25,946 nucleotides of DNA from an uncultured bacterium (GCA_903824515.1 CAIJXA010000102.1:1-25946); one strand, 5' to 3'. Shown: positions 15,028-23,905, counted from the stretch's first letter. Numbers and translations are program-made. The notes: generated by a model not told the origin, from the sequence alone.

Positions 15028-16128
15028 ATGCAATTTGCACAAATTCAAACAATTCCAGAGGTGGTTAATTTACTTAAGGTTTTATTGACAGGAATAATTG
15101 CCTTTTTTTTGGCATTTTCACTAACTCCGGCATGGACGCATATTTTGTATAAATATAAAATAGGTATCAAAATTAAGAGCAAGGATGTTAATGGCGAAAA
15201 GTTGACCTTTGTTAGTCAGCTGCATGCGCATAAATCGGGAACGCCAACGATGGGCGGCGTTATTATGTGGTTTTCGATTCTTGTGTTGGCATTTGCATCT
15301 CATTTTATTTTTCCTTGGCTAGCTGCAATGCTGGATATTAATTTTATTGCGCGACTTGATTTTTTGAGTCGCAAAGAAGTGTGGCTTCCACTGTTTGCTT
15401 TGACAACTGCTGGAATCCTGGGCTTGTTTGATGACATTATGAGCGTTCGAGGATGGGGAAAAAACAAAGGTGGTGGAATCAAATTTGCAATGCGTTTTGG
15501 TTGGCTAATTGCTATTGCGGCTGCTGGCGGTTGGTGGTTTTACTATAAACTTGGTTGGGATGTTTTTCATGTTCCGGCAGTGGGTGATTTCAACATTGGT
15601 TTGTGGTACATTCCGCTTTTTATTTTTGTGATTTTATTTTCGGCCATTTCTTCAAATGAAACAGATGGCTTAGATGGCCTCAATGGCGGAGTCTTGCTGG
15701 TTGCGTTTTTTTCATTTGCAATTATTTCATTTTTTCAAAATAAAGTTGATTTGTCAGCTTTTTGCAGCGGAATGTCAGGAGTCATTTTAGTATTTTTGTG
15801 GTTTAATATTGCGCCAGCTCGCTTTATGATGGGGGATACTGGAGCGATAGCGCTGGGAACAACGCTTGGCGTAGTTGCAATGCTGACCAATTCTGCCCTG
15901 ACGCTTCTTCTGATAGTTTTTATTTACATCCTTGAGTCAGGGAGTGTGATTATTCAACTTGTAAGTAAGCGATTTTTTCATCGAAAAGTTTTTTTGGCAG
16001 CGCCACTGCATCATCATTTTGAGGCAATTGGTTGGCCAGAGTGTAAAATTGTCATGCGGGCTTGGATTTTCACTATGATGACAGCAATGATTGGAGTTAT
16101 TGTTACAATCTTTGGTATGGGTAAATAA
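15028..16128 (+). CDS. mraY: Phospho-N-acetylmuramoyl-pentapeptide transferase
   Basis: Membrane enzyme that makes lipid I from UDP-MurNAc-pentapeptide and undecaprenyl phosphate, the first membrane step of peptidoglycan synthesis. 366 aa with about ten hydrophobic segments. Conserved motifs: KSGTPTMGG near 69-77, Mg2+-binding aspartates in LGLFDD (~131-136), NETDGLDGLNGG (~210-221), MMGDTGAIALG (~268-278), and APLHHHFE near the C-terminus. AGG at 15022-15024 lies only 3 nt before the ATG, so a Shine-Dalgarno is doubtful. It stands apart from the usual dcw cluster; only the carboxypeptidase gene is nearby. Confidence 0.97.
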   Translation: MQFAQIQTIPEVVNLLKVLLTGIIAFFLAFSLTPAWTHILYKYKIGIKIKSKDVNGEKLTFVSQLHAHKSGTPTMGGVIMWFSILVLAFASHFIFPWLAAMLDINFIARLDFLSRKEVWLPLFALTTAGILGLFDDIMSVRGWGKNKGGGIKFAMRFGWLIAIAAAGGWWFYYKLGWDVFHVPAVGDFNIGLWYIPLFIFVILFSAISSNETDGLDGLNGGVLLVAFFSFAIISFFQNKVDLSAFCSGMSGVILVFLWFNIAPARFMMGDTGAIALGTTLGVVAMLTNSALTLLLIVFIYILESGSVIIQLVSKRFFHRKVFLAAPLHHHFEAIGWPECKIVMRAWIFTMMTAMIGVIVTIFGMGK

Positions 16129-16244
16129 TATTCATAAAACATAGAAAAAGTGATACAAAATAAGAGAATACGAGATTTATTAGATTAAAAAATTAAGCAT
16201 GTTGGCATCGCTCCATGACTCATGGTTCGTGCTTTGTGAATTTT

Positions 16245-17285
16245 ATGGAAATAAAAAAAATACAAGACGGAAATTTTGAAGGAAAAAAAGTTTTGGTCAG
16301 GGCAGACTTTAATGTTGCAATTGTTGATGGAAAAATTCAAGAAAAATTTAAGCTAGAAGCCTGCAAGCAAACGATTGAATTTCTGGCAACTCAAGCTGGG
16401 ACCAAAATCGCAGTGACTTCTCATTTGGGCAGGCCTGATGGCAAAGTGAAGCTTGATTTTTCGCTAAAGCAGCTTCAGGGTGAGCTTGAAAAGATTTTAA
16501 ACAAAAAAATCGTTTTCGTTTCTGACTGCGTTGGTAATCAAGTTTCAAAAGCACTTGAAACTCTTGGTCAGGGTGAGGTTTTGCTGTTGGAAAATGTGCG
16601 TTTTCATGGTGGCGAAGAAAGCAACGAAGAGGAATTTGCCAAGCAGTTGGCGGAGAATTTTGATGTTTATGTGAACGATGCATTCAGTGTTTGTCATCGA
16701 GACCAAGCGTCAGTCACTGGCGTTGCCAAGTATATTCCAAGCTTTGGCGGTTTCTGGCTTCAGAAAGAAATTGAAAACCTGGATAAGGTCTTAAAAAATC
16801 CTCAACTTCCAGCGGTGGCGATTATTGGAGGTGCAAAAATTGAGACAAAATTGCCCTTGATTAATTTGTTTGAATCAATTTATACGCATATCTTGGTTGG
16901 GGGAAAAATTGCCAATGAGGCGATTGATCAAGATTTGAAGTTTTCTTCGAAAGTTCTTTTGCCAATCGATTTTGCTCAGGACAGATTGGACATTGGAAAA
17001 AAAACAATTCAAATTTTCAAAGAAATAATCGCCCAGGCCAAGGTGATTGTCTGGAATGGACCTATGGGAAAATTTGAAGAGTCTCCTTTCGACAAAGGAA
17101 CCCGGGAAATACTGCAAGCGGTTATTGACAGCAGTGCCTATACACTTATCGGAGGTGGCGAATCGGTGCAAGTCTTGGAGGAAAACAGTTTGATGGACCG
17201 GGTTTCATTTGTTTCAACTGGTGGAGGTGCAATGTTGGAATATTTGAGTGGAAACGCAATGCCGGGAATAGAAGTATTACGTTAA
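16245..17285 (+). CDS. pgk: Phosphoglycerate kinase, short form
   Basis: Glycolytic enzyme converting 1,3-bisphosphoglycerate and ADP to 3-phosphoglycerate and ATP. 346 aa from the ATG at 16245, clearly shorter than the usual 390-400. An in-frame ATG at 16215 adds ten residues (MTHGSCFVNF) unlike the family. Conserved: VLVRADFNV, SHLGRPDG, LLENVRFH, IIGGAKIETKLPLI, VWNGPMGKFE with SPFDKGT, and the C-terminal FVSTGGGAMLEYLSG. The usual DAFGTAHRAHAS motif is changed to DAFSVCHRDQAS, and the following GFLMEKE-like stretch is GFWLQKE. It heads the block with eno and the pfkB-type kinase. A CCATGA-C-TCATGG palindrome lies just before the start (16213-16225). Confidence 0.95.
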   Translation: MEIKKIQDGNFEGKKVLVRADFNVAIVDGKIQEKFKLEACKQTIEFLATQAGTKIAVTSHLGRPDGKVKLDFSLKQLQGELEKILNKKIVFVSDCVGNQVSKALETLGQGEVLLLENVRFHGGEESNEEEFAKQLAENFDVYVNDAFSVCHRDQASVTGVAKYIPSFGGFWLQKEIENLDKVLKNPQLPAVAIIGGAKIETKLPLINLFESIYTHILVGGKIANEAIDQDLKFSSKVLLPIDFAQDRLDIGKKTIQIFKEIIAQAKVIVWNGPMGKFEESPFDKGTREILQAVIDSSAYTLIGGGESVQVLEENSLMDRVSFVSTGGGAMLEYLSGNAMPGIEVLR

Positions 17286-17288
17286 ATG

Positions 17289-17297
17289 TGCTATAAT
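17289..17297 (+). promoter_or_regulatory. Extended -10 promoter after pgk
   Basis: TG-C-TATAAT: consensus -10 (17292-17297) preceded by the TGn extension, which can work without a -35. Predicted start near 17304, giving a ~90-nt leader before the membrane-protein gene at 17394, so that gene and probably eno can be transcribed apart from pgk. Confidence 0.5.
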
Positions 17298-17331
17298 GTA
17301 AAAATAAGGTTGGTGATAAGCCGAGGTATTT

Positions 17332-17370
17332 ATGAGAATATTTTTTGTTGAAAATTATCCAAGATATTAA
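17332..17370 (+). CDS. Possible 12-codon leader ORF
   Basis: ATG at 17332 encodes MRIFFVENYPRY and then TAA. A GAGG (17323-17326) lies 5 nt before it, a better ribosome-binding site than most genes here have. It lies inside the predicted leader between the extended -10 promoter and the membrane-protein gene. It could be a regulatory leader peptide or simply chance; there is no independent support. Confidence 0.22.
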   Translation: MRIFFVENYPRY

Positions 17371-17393
17371 ATTTATAAAAAGCTATATTTTAT

Positions 17394-18008
17394 ATGATTA
17401 CCCCTAATTTTAGAGGCAATAATGTTGAAATTTTTAATGAAAAAGAAATTCCCTCATATAATATTAGAAAAATAGATAGATTTAGTTCATTGGGAATGCG
17501 TGCAGCTGAATCGCTGCTTTTTGTGGGATTCCTTTTGATAATTTTGAATAATTTAGGCTTAATTGCCCCTGGAACATATTTTGGAGTTTTTAGTTGGGTT
17601 ACGGTGGTGGTCTTTTTGATAGGCTTAATTATTAACTTTATTATGATCCCACACCTATATTTTTCAAGTTTTAAGAATTTTAAAAAAGAAAATAGCTATT
17701 GGGACAGAGAAACATTCTTGATTCTTCCTTCATTTTTCTTTGGAACCTTTTTTCTTTACGGCAGTCAACTTTATGCATCTTTAATAATTTTAATTATCTC
17801 GATAATTTTAATAGCCATTATCCACTATAGATTTTTGCGCTTGTCCTGGAAATTCTTATTGAAAAGTAGTAATGAAGCATTTTTGATGCAGCAAGAATAT
17901 TTTGTAAGTTTGAAGTATCTGACAGCTTATTATGTGATGCTGTTGGTACTGTTGGTGCTTTTTAATCCGTTGCAAGTTTTATTTTCATTGGTTCATGTTC
18001 ATGCTTAA
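17394..18008 (+). CDS. Unknown integral membrane protein between pgk and eno
   Basis: A 204-aa protein I do not recognise. The N-terminal ~30 residues are soluble. Then come about five strongly hydrophobic segments: SLLFVGFLLIILNNLGLIA, FSWVTVVVFLIGLIINFIM, FLILPSFFFGTFFLYGS, SLIILIISIILIAIIHY and AYYVMLLVLLVLFNPLQVLF. It has a short C-terminal His-containing tail (VHVHA) and no catalytic motif I can see. The gene has its own extended -10 promoter and ends 44 bp before eno. Context alone does not define its job. Confidence 0.75.
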   Translation: MITPNFRGNNVEIFNEKEIPSYNIRKIDRFSSLGMRAAESLLFVGFLLIILNNLGLIAPGTYFGVFSWVTVVVFLIGLIINFIMIPHLYFSSFKNFKKENSYWDRETFLILPSFFFGTFFLYGSQLYASLIILIISIILIAIIHYRFLRLSWKFLLKSSNEAFLMQQEYFVSLKYLTAYYVMLLVLLVLFNPLQVLFSLVHVHA

Positions 18009-18052
18009 AATTGTAAATAACATTAAATAAATAACAACTAAAGTATAAAATT

Positions 18053-19351
18053 ATGTCAAAAATTGTAAATATTGTCGGAAGAGAAATCCTGGATTCAAGA
18101 GGAAATCCAACAGTTGAGGTGGAAGTTTTGCTTGAAAGTGGGACAAGGGCTGTGGCTGCAGTTCCATCCGGGGCATCCACTGGCAAGTTCGAAGCCTTGG
18201 AGCTTCGAGATAATGATGCTAGTCGTTATAACGGTTTAGGAGTTCTCGATGCCGTTAAAAATGTAAACAATTTAATCAAAAATAGTCTTCTGGGCCAGGA
18301 TGCTACTAGACAGGCAGATATTGACAAAATAATGTTGGAACTTGATGGAAGTGAAAACAAAAAAAACCTTGGTGCTAATGCAATCCTGGGTGTTTCCTTG
18401 GCCGTTTGTCGTGCAGCAGCAAATGAGAAAAATATCCCGTTATATCAGTACATAAATGAAATTTGTGATATTAAAGTTAAGCCGGCATTGCCAATCCCGA
18501 TGTTTAATGTGCTTAATGGCGGACAACATAGCGACAGTGGTTTGAGTATTCAAGAATTTAAAATTATTCCAACTGGAGTGAAAAGCTTTTCTGAGCAACT
18601 TAGGGCTGGAAGCGAAATTTTTCACAAATTGAAAAAAATTCTGGAAGCTGCAAATCAAAGTACGGGAGTTGGAGATGAGGGTGGTTTTTCTGCAAAATTG
18701 GAAAGCAATACGCAAGCTTTGGAATTGATCAACCAAGCAATAACTCAGGCTGGCTATGAGCTTGGAAAGCAAGTCAATCTCGGCATTGATGCTGCCGCCA
18801 GTTCTTTTTATGATGAAAAAGAAAATACTTATATTCTTAAACCGGAAAATGTAAGTCTTGAGAAAGAGCGACTCATTAGTATTTATCGTGAATGGATTGA
18901 AAAATATCACTTGGTCTCAATTGAAGATGGACTTGCAGAAGAGGATTGGGATGGTTGGAAAATTATGACTGAAAAAATTGTTAGTAAGCCAATATCAAGC
19001 GATGTTCCCAGGGCAGTATTGAGTGAACATATTTTGGTTGGCGATGATTTATTGGTCACGAATGTGAAAAGATTGCAGCGCGCTATAGCTGAAAAAGCTT
19101 GTAATGCAGTACTCATCAAGGTCAATCAAATTGGTTCATTGTCAGAAACATTTGATTGCATAAGACTAGCTAAGAAAAACAAAATGAAAGTTATGGTTTC
19201 GCATCGAAGTGGAGAAACAACAGATGAATTTATTGCGGATCTCGCAGTTGGAACGGCTTCTGAGTTTATCAAAGCTGGTTCGCTTTCGCGCGGTGAGCGA
19301 CTTTGCAAGTATAACCGGCTTATGAAAATAGAGCAGGAATTGAAAGCATAA
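18053..19351 (+). CDS. eno: Enolase
   Basis: Dehydrates 2-phosphoglycerate to phosphoenolpyruvate; Mg2+-dependent and often linked to RNA decay complexes elsewhere. 432 aa, full length. Conserved: GREILDSRGNPTVEVEV, LNGGQHSDSGLSIQEF (usually HADNNVDIQEF), GDEGGFSA with the acid-base Glu, GIDAAASSFYD, SIEDGLAEEDWDGW, VGDDLLVTN, and the catalytic Lys in AVLIKVNQIGSLSE. The loop MVSHRSGETTDEFIADLAVG and the C-terminal IKAGSLSRGERLCKYNRL complete the active site. No Shine-Dalgarno lies before the ATG; AAAGTATAAAATT precedes it. Confidence 0.97.
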   Translation: MSKIVNIVGREILDSRGNPTVEVEVLLESGTRAVAAVPSGASTGKFEALELRDNDASRYNGLGVLDAVKNVNNLIKNSLLGQDATRQADIDKIMLELDGSENKKNLGANAILGVSLAVCRAAANEKNIPLYQYINEICDIKVKPALPIPMFNVLNGGQHSDSGLSIQEFKIIPTGVKSFSEQLRAGSEIFHKLKKILEAANQSTGVGDEGGFSAKLESNTQALELINQAITQAGYELGKQVNLGIDAAASSFYDEKENTYILKPENVSLEKERLISIYREWIEKYHLVSIEDGLAEEDWDGWKIMTEKIVSKPISSDVPRAVLSEHILVGDDLLVTNVKRLQRAIAEKACNAVLIKVNQIGSLSETFDCIRLAKKNKMKVMVSHRSGETTDEFIADLAVGTASEFIKAGSLSRGERLCKYNRLMKIEQELKA

Positions 19352-19448
19352 AAACACAAAACATATCACATAACATATAACACGTAACATGCAGGGTGTT
19401 GGTTGGAATTTTTGTTCCATGATCCATGCCTCATGTTCCATGATTCAG

Positions 19449-20447
19449 ATGGTTAAAGTTATCACAATAGGATCAGTATCTCAGGATATATTTTTTCCAA
19501 CCGATGAGGGTGTTGTTATTGAAACGCCTGAGGATGTGTTGTCGCAAAAAAAACTGGCATTTGAATTTGGTGCCAAATATCACGTCAATGAAAGATTCGA
19601 GTCTTTGGGTGGCTGTAGCGTCAACGTGGCTGTTGGTTTAGTGAAGCTTGGCGAAGATGTCTCAGCTTACACGACTATTGGGGATGATGTGACAGGAAAA
19701 TGGATCCATGCTGAACTTGAGAAGACTGGCGTCAAAATGGAATTTGTTGGTATCGCAAGCAGTTGTAAAAGTGATTTGTCAGCAATAATTGTTGATCAAA
19801 AAAATGAAGATCGAGTGATTTTTTCAAATCAAGTTGCAAATCAAAAGCTAGTTTTCGATGTTCAAAAAATTGGCAATCCGCAATGGATTTTTATTGGAGA
19901 TTTGAGCGGCGATTGGAAAAAGAATCTTGATTTGATTGTCGCAATTGCGAAAGAAAAAAATATTCTTTTGGCATTTAATCCCAGGCAAAAAACTATTCAT
20001 GAGGATGCTGAAAAAATAAGGGAGGTTAGTTCAATTTGCGATTTGCTTTTTGTGAACAAGGATGAAGCGTTGGAAATTTTGTCATCGACAAATATTGATC
20101 ACGCTAATGAGGATGAGATATTTCTAATGACTCAATTAAGAAAAATTGGAGCAAAAATAGTTGTGCTAACTGATGGCAAGCGTGGGGCTTGGGTCGGAAA
20201 CGAGGCTGGAAATTTTTATGTCAAAGCAATGCTTGTTGAAACAGTTGACACTACTGGAGCTGGAGATGCTTTTGCAAGTGGATTTTTTGCTGCATATCTC
20301 AAGGAAAAGCCAATTCAGGAATGTTTAAAATGGGGTATTGCAAATTCCAGTAGTTCAATCAAACAATATGGCGGACAAGTGGGATTATTGAATCAGGAGC
20401 AGGTAAATTTTATGGTTAAAGATATTGTCGTGCAATCAATTGATTAG
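19449..20447 (+). CDS. PfkB/ribokinase-family carbohydrate kinase
   Basis: A 332-aa kinase phosphorylating a sugar or nucleoside (ribose, fructose-phosphate, adenosine and others are possible; not resolvable here). Start set at ATG 19449 (MVKVITIGSVSQDIFF), where the family fold begins; the frame runs on to 19389, but that stretch is a CATGA-repeat-rich gap. Motifs: N-terminal GSVSQDIF, PfkB signature 1 GGCSVNVAVGLVKLG, NPRQ in the middle strand, and signature 2 DTTGAGDAFASGFF with the catalytic Asp of GAGD. A ~35-residue stretch after the first strand (TDEGVVIETPEDVLSQKKLA) forms a longer lid than in ribokinase. Its position beside eno and pgk fits a role feeding sugars into glycolysis. Confidence 0.9.
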   Translation: MVKVITIGSVSQDIFFPTDEGVVIETPEDVLSQKKLAFEFGAKYHVNERFESLGGCSVNVAVGLVKLGEDVSAYTTIGDDVTGKWIHAELEKTGVKMEFVGIASSCKSDLSAIIVDQKNEDRVIFSNQVANQKLVFDVQKIGNPQWIFIGDLSGDWKKNLDLIVAIAKEKNILLAFNPRQKTIHEDAEKIREVSSICDLLFVNKDEALEILSSTNIDHANEDEIFLMTQLRKIGAKIVVLTDGKRGAWVGNEAGNFYVKAMLVETVDTTGAGDAFASGFFAAYLKEKPIQECLKWGIANSSSSIKQYGGQVGLLNQEQVNFMVKDIVVQSID

Positions 20448-20466
20448 TTTTTCTATAATGATTTTT

Positions 20467-20581
20467 AAAATCTAAAATCCTAATGTCAAATATCAAATAA
20501 AATTCTAAGTTCAAATGTTAAAATTATTTCATTTGGATCTGAGACATTTATTGGAAATTAGGATTTTGATATTGAGATTTT
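20467..20581 (+). repeat. Long imperfect inverted repeat before the FtsA/PilM-like gene
   Basis: Perfect 11-bp arms AAAATCCTAAT (20474-20484) and ATTAGGATTTT (20557-20567), extended by AAAATCT/AGATTTT (20467-20473 with 20575-20581) across a 7-nt one-sided bulge. It fills almost the whole 140-bp gap and ends 6 bp before the ATG at 20588. Confidence 0.6.
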
Positions 20582-20587
20582 GTTTTT

Positions 20588-21847
20588 ATGTCAATTTTTT
20601 CAAACATATTTTCAAAAAGCAATAAGGAATATTTCCTGGCTCTTGACATTGGAACTGAAGTTGCCAAAGCACTTGTTTTTAAGATTGATAAGCAGGAAAA
20701 AACTGCCAATATTGTTGGTGTTGGAAAGCAAAAGCAAAAGAGGGGCAATATGCAAAGTGGCGCAGTTTCGGATATTGCTGGGGCTATTGAAATATGCCAG
20801 TTGGCTATAAATGATGCGTTAAGTGACGCCAAAATTAAGAATGTCAAAAAAGCTATTGTTGGAATTGCTGGAGAATTGGTTAAGGGTACAACTACCACTG
20901 TCCACTATGAGCGCTTGAATCCTGATTCCAGGATTGATTTTCCAGAATTGAAAAATATCATTCAAAAAGTTCAAATAAAAGCCTTCGAAAGAATTGTTCA
21001 ACAGATTGAATGGGAAACTGGGCAAGATATTGAAGTTAAATTGATAAATGCTGCCATTGTCGATGTTCGCATTGATGGTTATCAAGTCACAAATCCAATC
21101 GGTTTTCAGGGGAAAGATGTTTCCGTGAGTATTTTTAATGCGTATGCTCCAATGATTCATCTTGGAGCCCTCCAGGCAATTGCAGATGAATTGCACATTG
21201 ATTTGCTCAGCATTGCGGCAGAGCCATATGCTGTGGCGCGAAGTGTTGACTATGATGATGCCTTGGATTTTAATGCTATCTTTATTGACATTGGCGGCGG
21301 AACAACTGATATTGCAGTTGTCAGAAATGGCGGTCTTGAAGGAACAAAGATGTTTGCGTTCGGTGGTCGGGCTTTCACAAAAAAATTGGCACAGGAATTG
21401 CGAATTAATTTCGAAGAGGCTGAAGAATTGAAAATAAGTTATGCTGAGGGTAAGCTTGGCAACGACGTGAGCTGTAAAATTGAGCAGATATTGCAAGGTG
21501 ATTGCAACGTCTGGCTTAGCGGGGTGGAATTGTCGCTTTCTGAATTTGCCAATTCAGACGTGCTTCCTTCAAAGATTCTGCTTTGTGGCGGCGGATCTGG
21601 TCTGCCAGGCATAAAAAAAGCCCTTGTTTCCAAAGAATGGTTGAAGGAGCTGCCCTTTGCAAAACCCCCAGTTGTTAGTTATTTGCAACCCCAAGATGTT
21701 GCACGAGTCATTGATGAAACAGGGACTTTGAACAATCCTCAAGATGTTACTCCTATGGGTTTGGCAAACTTGGTTTTAGATGTTACAGATGAAGAGAAAG
21801 TTATGGCTGGAATCTTGCGCAGAGTTTTGCAAACAATCCATGAATAA
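20588..21847 (+). CDS. FtsA/PilM-like actin-family ATPase
   Basis: A 419-aa protein of the actin/Hsp70 ATPase fold, close to FtsA (~420 aa). Phosphate-1 motif FLALDIGTEVAKALV near 16-30, an FtsA-like SHS2/1C region (GAVSDIAGAIEICQLAINDA, KKAIVGIAGELVKG), phosphate-2 IFIDIGGGTTDIAVV (~235-249), GGRAFTKKLA, and the adenosine motif ILLCGGGSGLPGIKKAL. The C-terminal VMAGILRRVLQTIHE could be an amphipathic membrane-binding helix as in FtsA. FtsA anchors FtsZ to the membrane; PilM anchors the type IV pilus PilN/PilO. No ftsZ or pil gene lies here. The next gene encodes a single-pass membrane protein with a cytoplasmic N-domain, which suggests a PilM-PilN-like pair. FtsA versus PilM cannot be decided from this window. 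Confidence 0.85.
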   Translation: MSIFSNIFSKSNKEYFLALDIGTEVAKALVFKIDKQEKTANIVGVGKQKQKRGNMQSGAVSDIAGAIEICQLAINDALSDAKIKNVKKAIVGIAGELVKGTTTTVHYERLNPDSRIDFPELKNIIQKVQIKAFERIVQQIEWETGQDIEVKLINAAIVDVRIDGYQVTNPIGFQGKDVSVSIFNAYAPMIHLGALQAIADELHIDLLSIAAEPYAVARSVDYDDALDFNAIFIDIGGGTTDIAVVRNGGLEGTKMFAFGGRAFTKKLAQELRINFEEAEELKISYAEGKLGNDVSCKIEQILQGDCNVWLSGVELSLSEFANSDVLPSKILLCGGGSGLPGIKKALVSKEWLKELPFAKPPVVSYLQPQDVARVIDETGTLNNPQDVTPMGLANLVLDVTDEEKVMAGILRRVLQTIHE

Positions 21848-21877
21848 GTTCATAAAGTTATATAGTAGTAAAGTAAT

Positions 21878-21984
21878 AAAGTTGAAAGTGATTAAGGTTA
21901 TAAAATATATAAATAAAGTCGCAAAGTTAAAAGTATCAAGTATTTCAAAATAATGAAAATATTTAATCTCCAACTTTCAACTTT
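21878..21984 (+). repeat. AAGTTGAAAGT inverted repeat between the envelope genes
   Basis: Perfect 12-bp inverted arms AAAGTTGAAAGT (21878-21889) and ACTTTCAACTTT (21973-21984). Further variants AAAGTTATA, AAAGTAATA and AAAGTCGC precede it, and ACAACTTTAAGACTTTCAAC follows. The whole 165-bp gap 21848-22012 consists of such half-units. Confidence 0.65.
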
Positions 21985-22012
21985 ACAACTTTAAGACTTT
22001 CAACTCATTCTT

Positions 22013-23905
22013 ATGCACCAAACATTTTATATCGATGCTGATGAAGAAATATCGTCGGTCATAGATAGACTCAGAAGATCAATGGCTGTTGATAATTATT
22101 TCGTGGCGCCCAAGCGGGCAATTTTTTTGCAAAGCATCGTTAATTTGAAATTGCTGAAACGTGAGGCCGAAAAAATAAGAAAGCATGTGATTTTGGTGAC
22201 CCAAGAAGAAGTCGTGATTGCTATGGCGACTAGAAGCGGACTGGATGTTCAAAAATCGATTGATGGGGCAGATGAAGTTTTGGACACCGAACTTGAGGAC
22301 GATCAACAAGATATTGAAATTGAAGAGCCGGTAATCATGTCAAATCAAGTCAACAGCAAATCTTCAAGACTCAGCAATGTCGGCTCGGATAATTTTTACG
22401 ATAAGCATGCTTCCATGGATGTCCATCAAAAGAAAACAGCGCCAAAAAATAGCGAAACAAAAAATATTTCAAGAAAATCTGTAGCTAATTCTCACGAAAA
22501 AGCTGCCACCTTGAATCATCCACGCTCAAACCAGGGACCTTCAATGGAGGGCGCCTCTCGGCATCATGTTCCAAGTGGAGCTGTCGCTGGAAATAGAATT
22601 TCAACTGCCAGGAATGGAAATTTGAAAAATAGCTCTGCTTATGCGGATAAAGATGAGGATTATGGAAAAATAAGTTTTGAAAAAGGAAAGAAGATGGAAG
22701 AAATGTTTTCTCAAAAAAAGCAAGAATTGCCGGTGGAGGATCGTCAAATTTCGAATGTAAAAACAAAGAATTTTCTTTTCATTTTCGTTATCGTGTGCAT
22801 GTTTTTGTTTGCTGGCGTTGCAGGATATCTATATATTCCTAATGCGGATATTGTTATTAAGCCGAATGTGCAAACTATTAAAATTGATACAGATGTGAAT
22901 GTTGCGCAGGCGCAAGACTCAGGAAATTCCATTGCGGTTCATGTTATTAATCTTCCGGTGCAACTCACTTTGCAATATAATGCTACAGGGAAAAGTTCAT
23001 CCTCAGGAAAAAAAGCACAAGGGACAGTGGTGATTTATAATGAATTTGACAATCAACCACAAACGCTAGTTACAACCACTAGGATTCAATCCGAAGGAGG
23101 AAAAATTTTTCGTTTGCTCAAAACTGTTGTTGTGCCAGGCCTGACTAACGTGGGCGGCGAAACAAAACCCGGAGCAATTTCGGTTGAAGTTGTCGCCGAT
23201 CAACCAGGTTCTGACTATAATATTGAAGCAAGTAATTTCAAAATCCCCGGTTTTCAAGGTGGTTCAAAGTATGATAAATTTTATGCTAAATCAAGTGTGA
23301 CAATGAGTGGGGGCACGAGTGAAGGCAGTGGTTCTGCCGGAGTCAGTCAGGGTGATCTTGATAGCGCAAAGCAAAAAACGGAAGCAGCTTTGAAGGAAAA
23401 AGTTTCTGCTGAAATTTTGGCGCAAATGTCGCCGGATGAAATTGCCTTGCCGCAAGCAGAAAAAATAACCCCAGGAAAGTCAACTGCTAATGCTAAAATT
23501 GGCGACGGAGTTGGCTCATTCGAATATACCCTGACAGCAACTGTTAGTGCATTGGTTTTCTCTCAAAAAGATGTGAAGGATGCAATTGAAAAAACTCCTC
23601 AGTTCACAGCTCAACCTCAAAATGCGACAAAAGAAATCAAAAATATTGAATATGTCAGCGTCGAACCTGCTTTTGAAACGAGCACAATGCTTTTGAAGGT
23701 ACATAGCGAACTTGAAGTAACCCCTAATGTTGACATTGAATCTTTCAAGAAGGATTTGCTTGGCAAGAACGAAAGTGAATTAGTAGAACTGTTGAAAAAG
23801 AATCAGAGTATTGGGAATGTTGGTGTTGTTTTCTGGCCAACTTTTGTCAATCGCGTGCCTCAATTTCCTGAAAGGGTGAAGATTGAGGTTGAAAAAGGGC
23901 AGTAA
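22013..23905 (+). CDS. Single-pass membrane protein with conserved cytoplasmic N-domain (Patescibacteria type, baseplate-J-like)
   Basis: A 630-aa protein. Residues 1-85 form a compact alpha/beta domain (FYIDADEEISSVIDRL, FVAPKRAIFLQSIVNLKLLK, KHVILVTQEEVVIAMAT) that I recall at the front of similar proteins in other Patescibacteria. Residues ~86-250 are a polar, low-complexity linker. One membrane segment at about 253-275 (FLFIFVIVCMFLFAGVAGYL) is followed by a beta-rich exterior part to residue 630 with repeated IP/VV-type strands (IYNEFDNQPQTLVTTT, GPG-like loops, SGGTSEGSGSAG). This layout resembles proteins often labelled baseplate-J-like. The topology (cytoplasmic N-domain, TM, large exterior part) matches a partner of the ATPase upstream. 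The exterior part may bind other surface or pilus proteins; function unproven. Confidence 0.75.
   Translation: MHQTFYIDADEEISSVIDRLRRSMAVDNYFVAPKRAIFLQSIVNLKLLKREAEKIRKHVILVTQEEVVIAMATRSGLDVQKSIDGADEVLDTELEDDQQDIEIEEPVIMSNQVNSKSSRLSNVGSDNFYDKHASMDVHQKKTAPKNSETKNISRKSVANSHEKAATLNHPRSNQGPSMEGASRHHVPSGAVAGNRISTARNGNLKNSSAYADKDEDYGKISFEKGKKMEEMFSQKKQELPVEDRQISNVKTKNFLFIFVIVCMFLFAGVAGYLYIPNADIVIKPNVQTIKIDTDVNVAQAQDSGNSIAVHVINLPVQLTLQYNATGKSSSSGKKAQGTVVIYNEFDNQPQTLVTTTRIQSEGGKIFRLLKTVVVPGLTNVGGETKPGAISVEVVADQPGSDYNIEASNFKIPGFQGGSKYDKFYAKSSVTMSGGTSEGSGSAGVSQGDLDSAKQKTEAALKEKVSAEILAQMSPDEIALPQAEKITPGKSTANAKIGDGVGSFEYTLTATVSALVFSQKDVKDAIEKTPQFTAQPQNATKEIKNIEYVSVEPAFETSTMLLKVHSELEVTPNVDIESFKKDLLGKNESELVELLKKNQSIGNVGVVFWPTFVNRVPQFPERVKIEVEKGQ

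Noticed and set aside
16215..16244. Earlier ATG for pgk
   Set aside because: The added residues lie in a CCATGACTCATGG palindrome and do not match the PGK N-terminus.
20819..21496. 225-residue minus-strand open frame
   Set aside because: Shadow of the FtsA/PilM-like gene with low-complexity composition and no motif.
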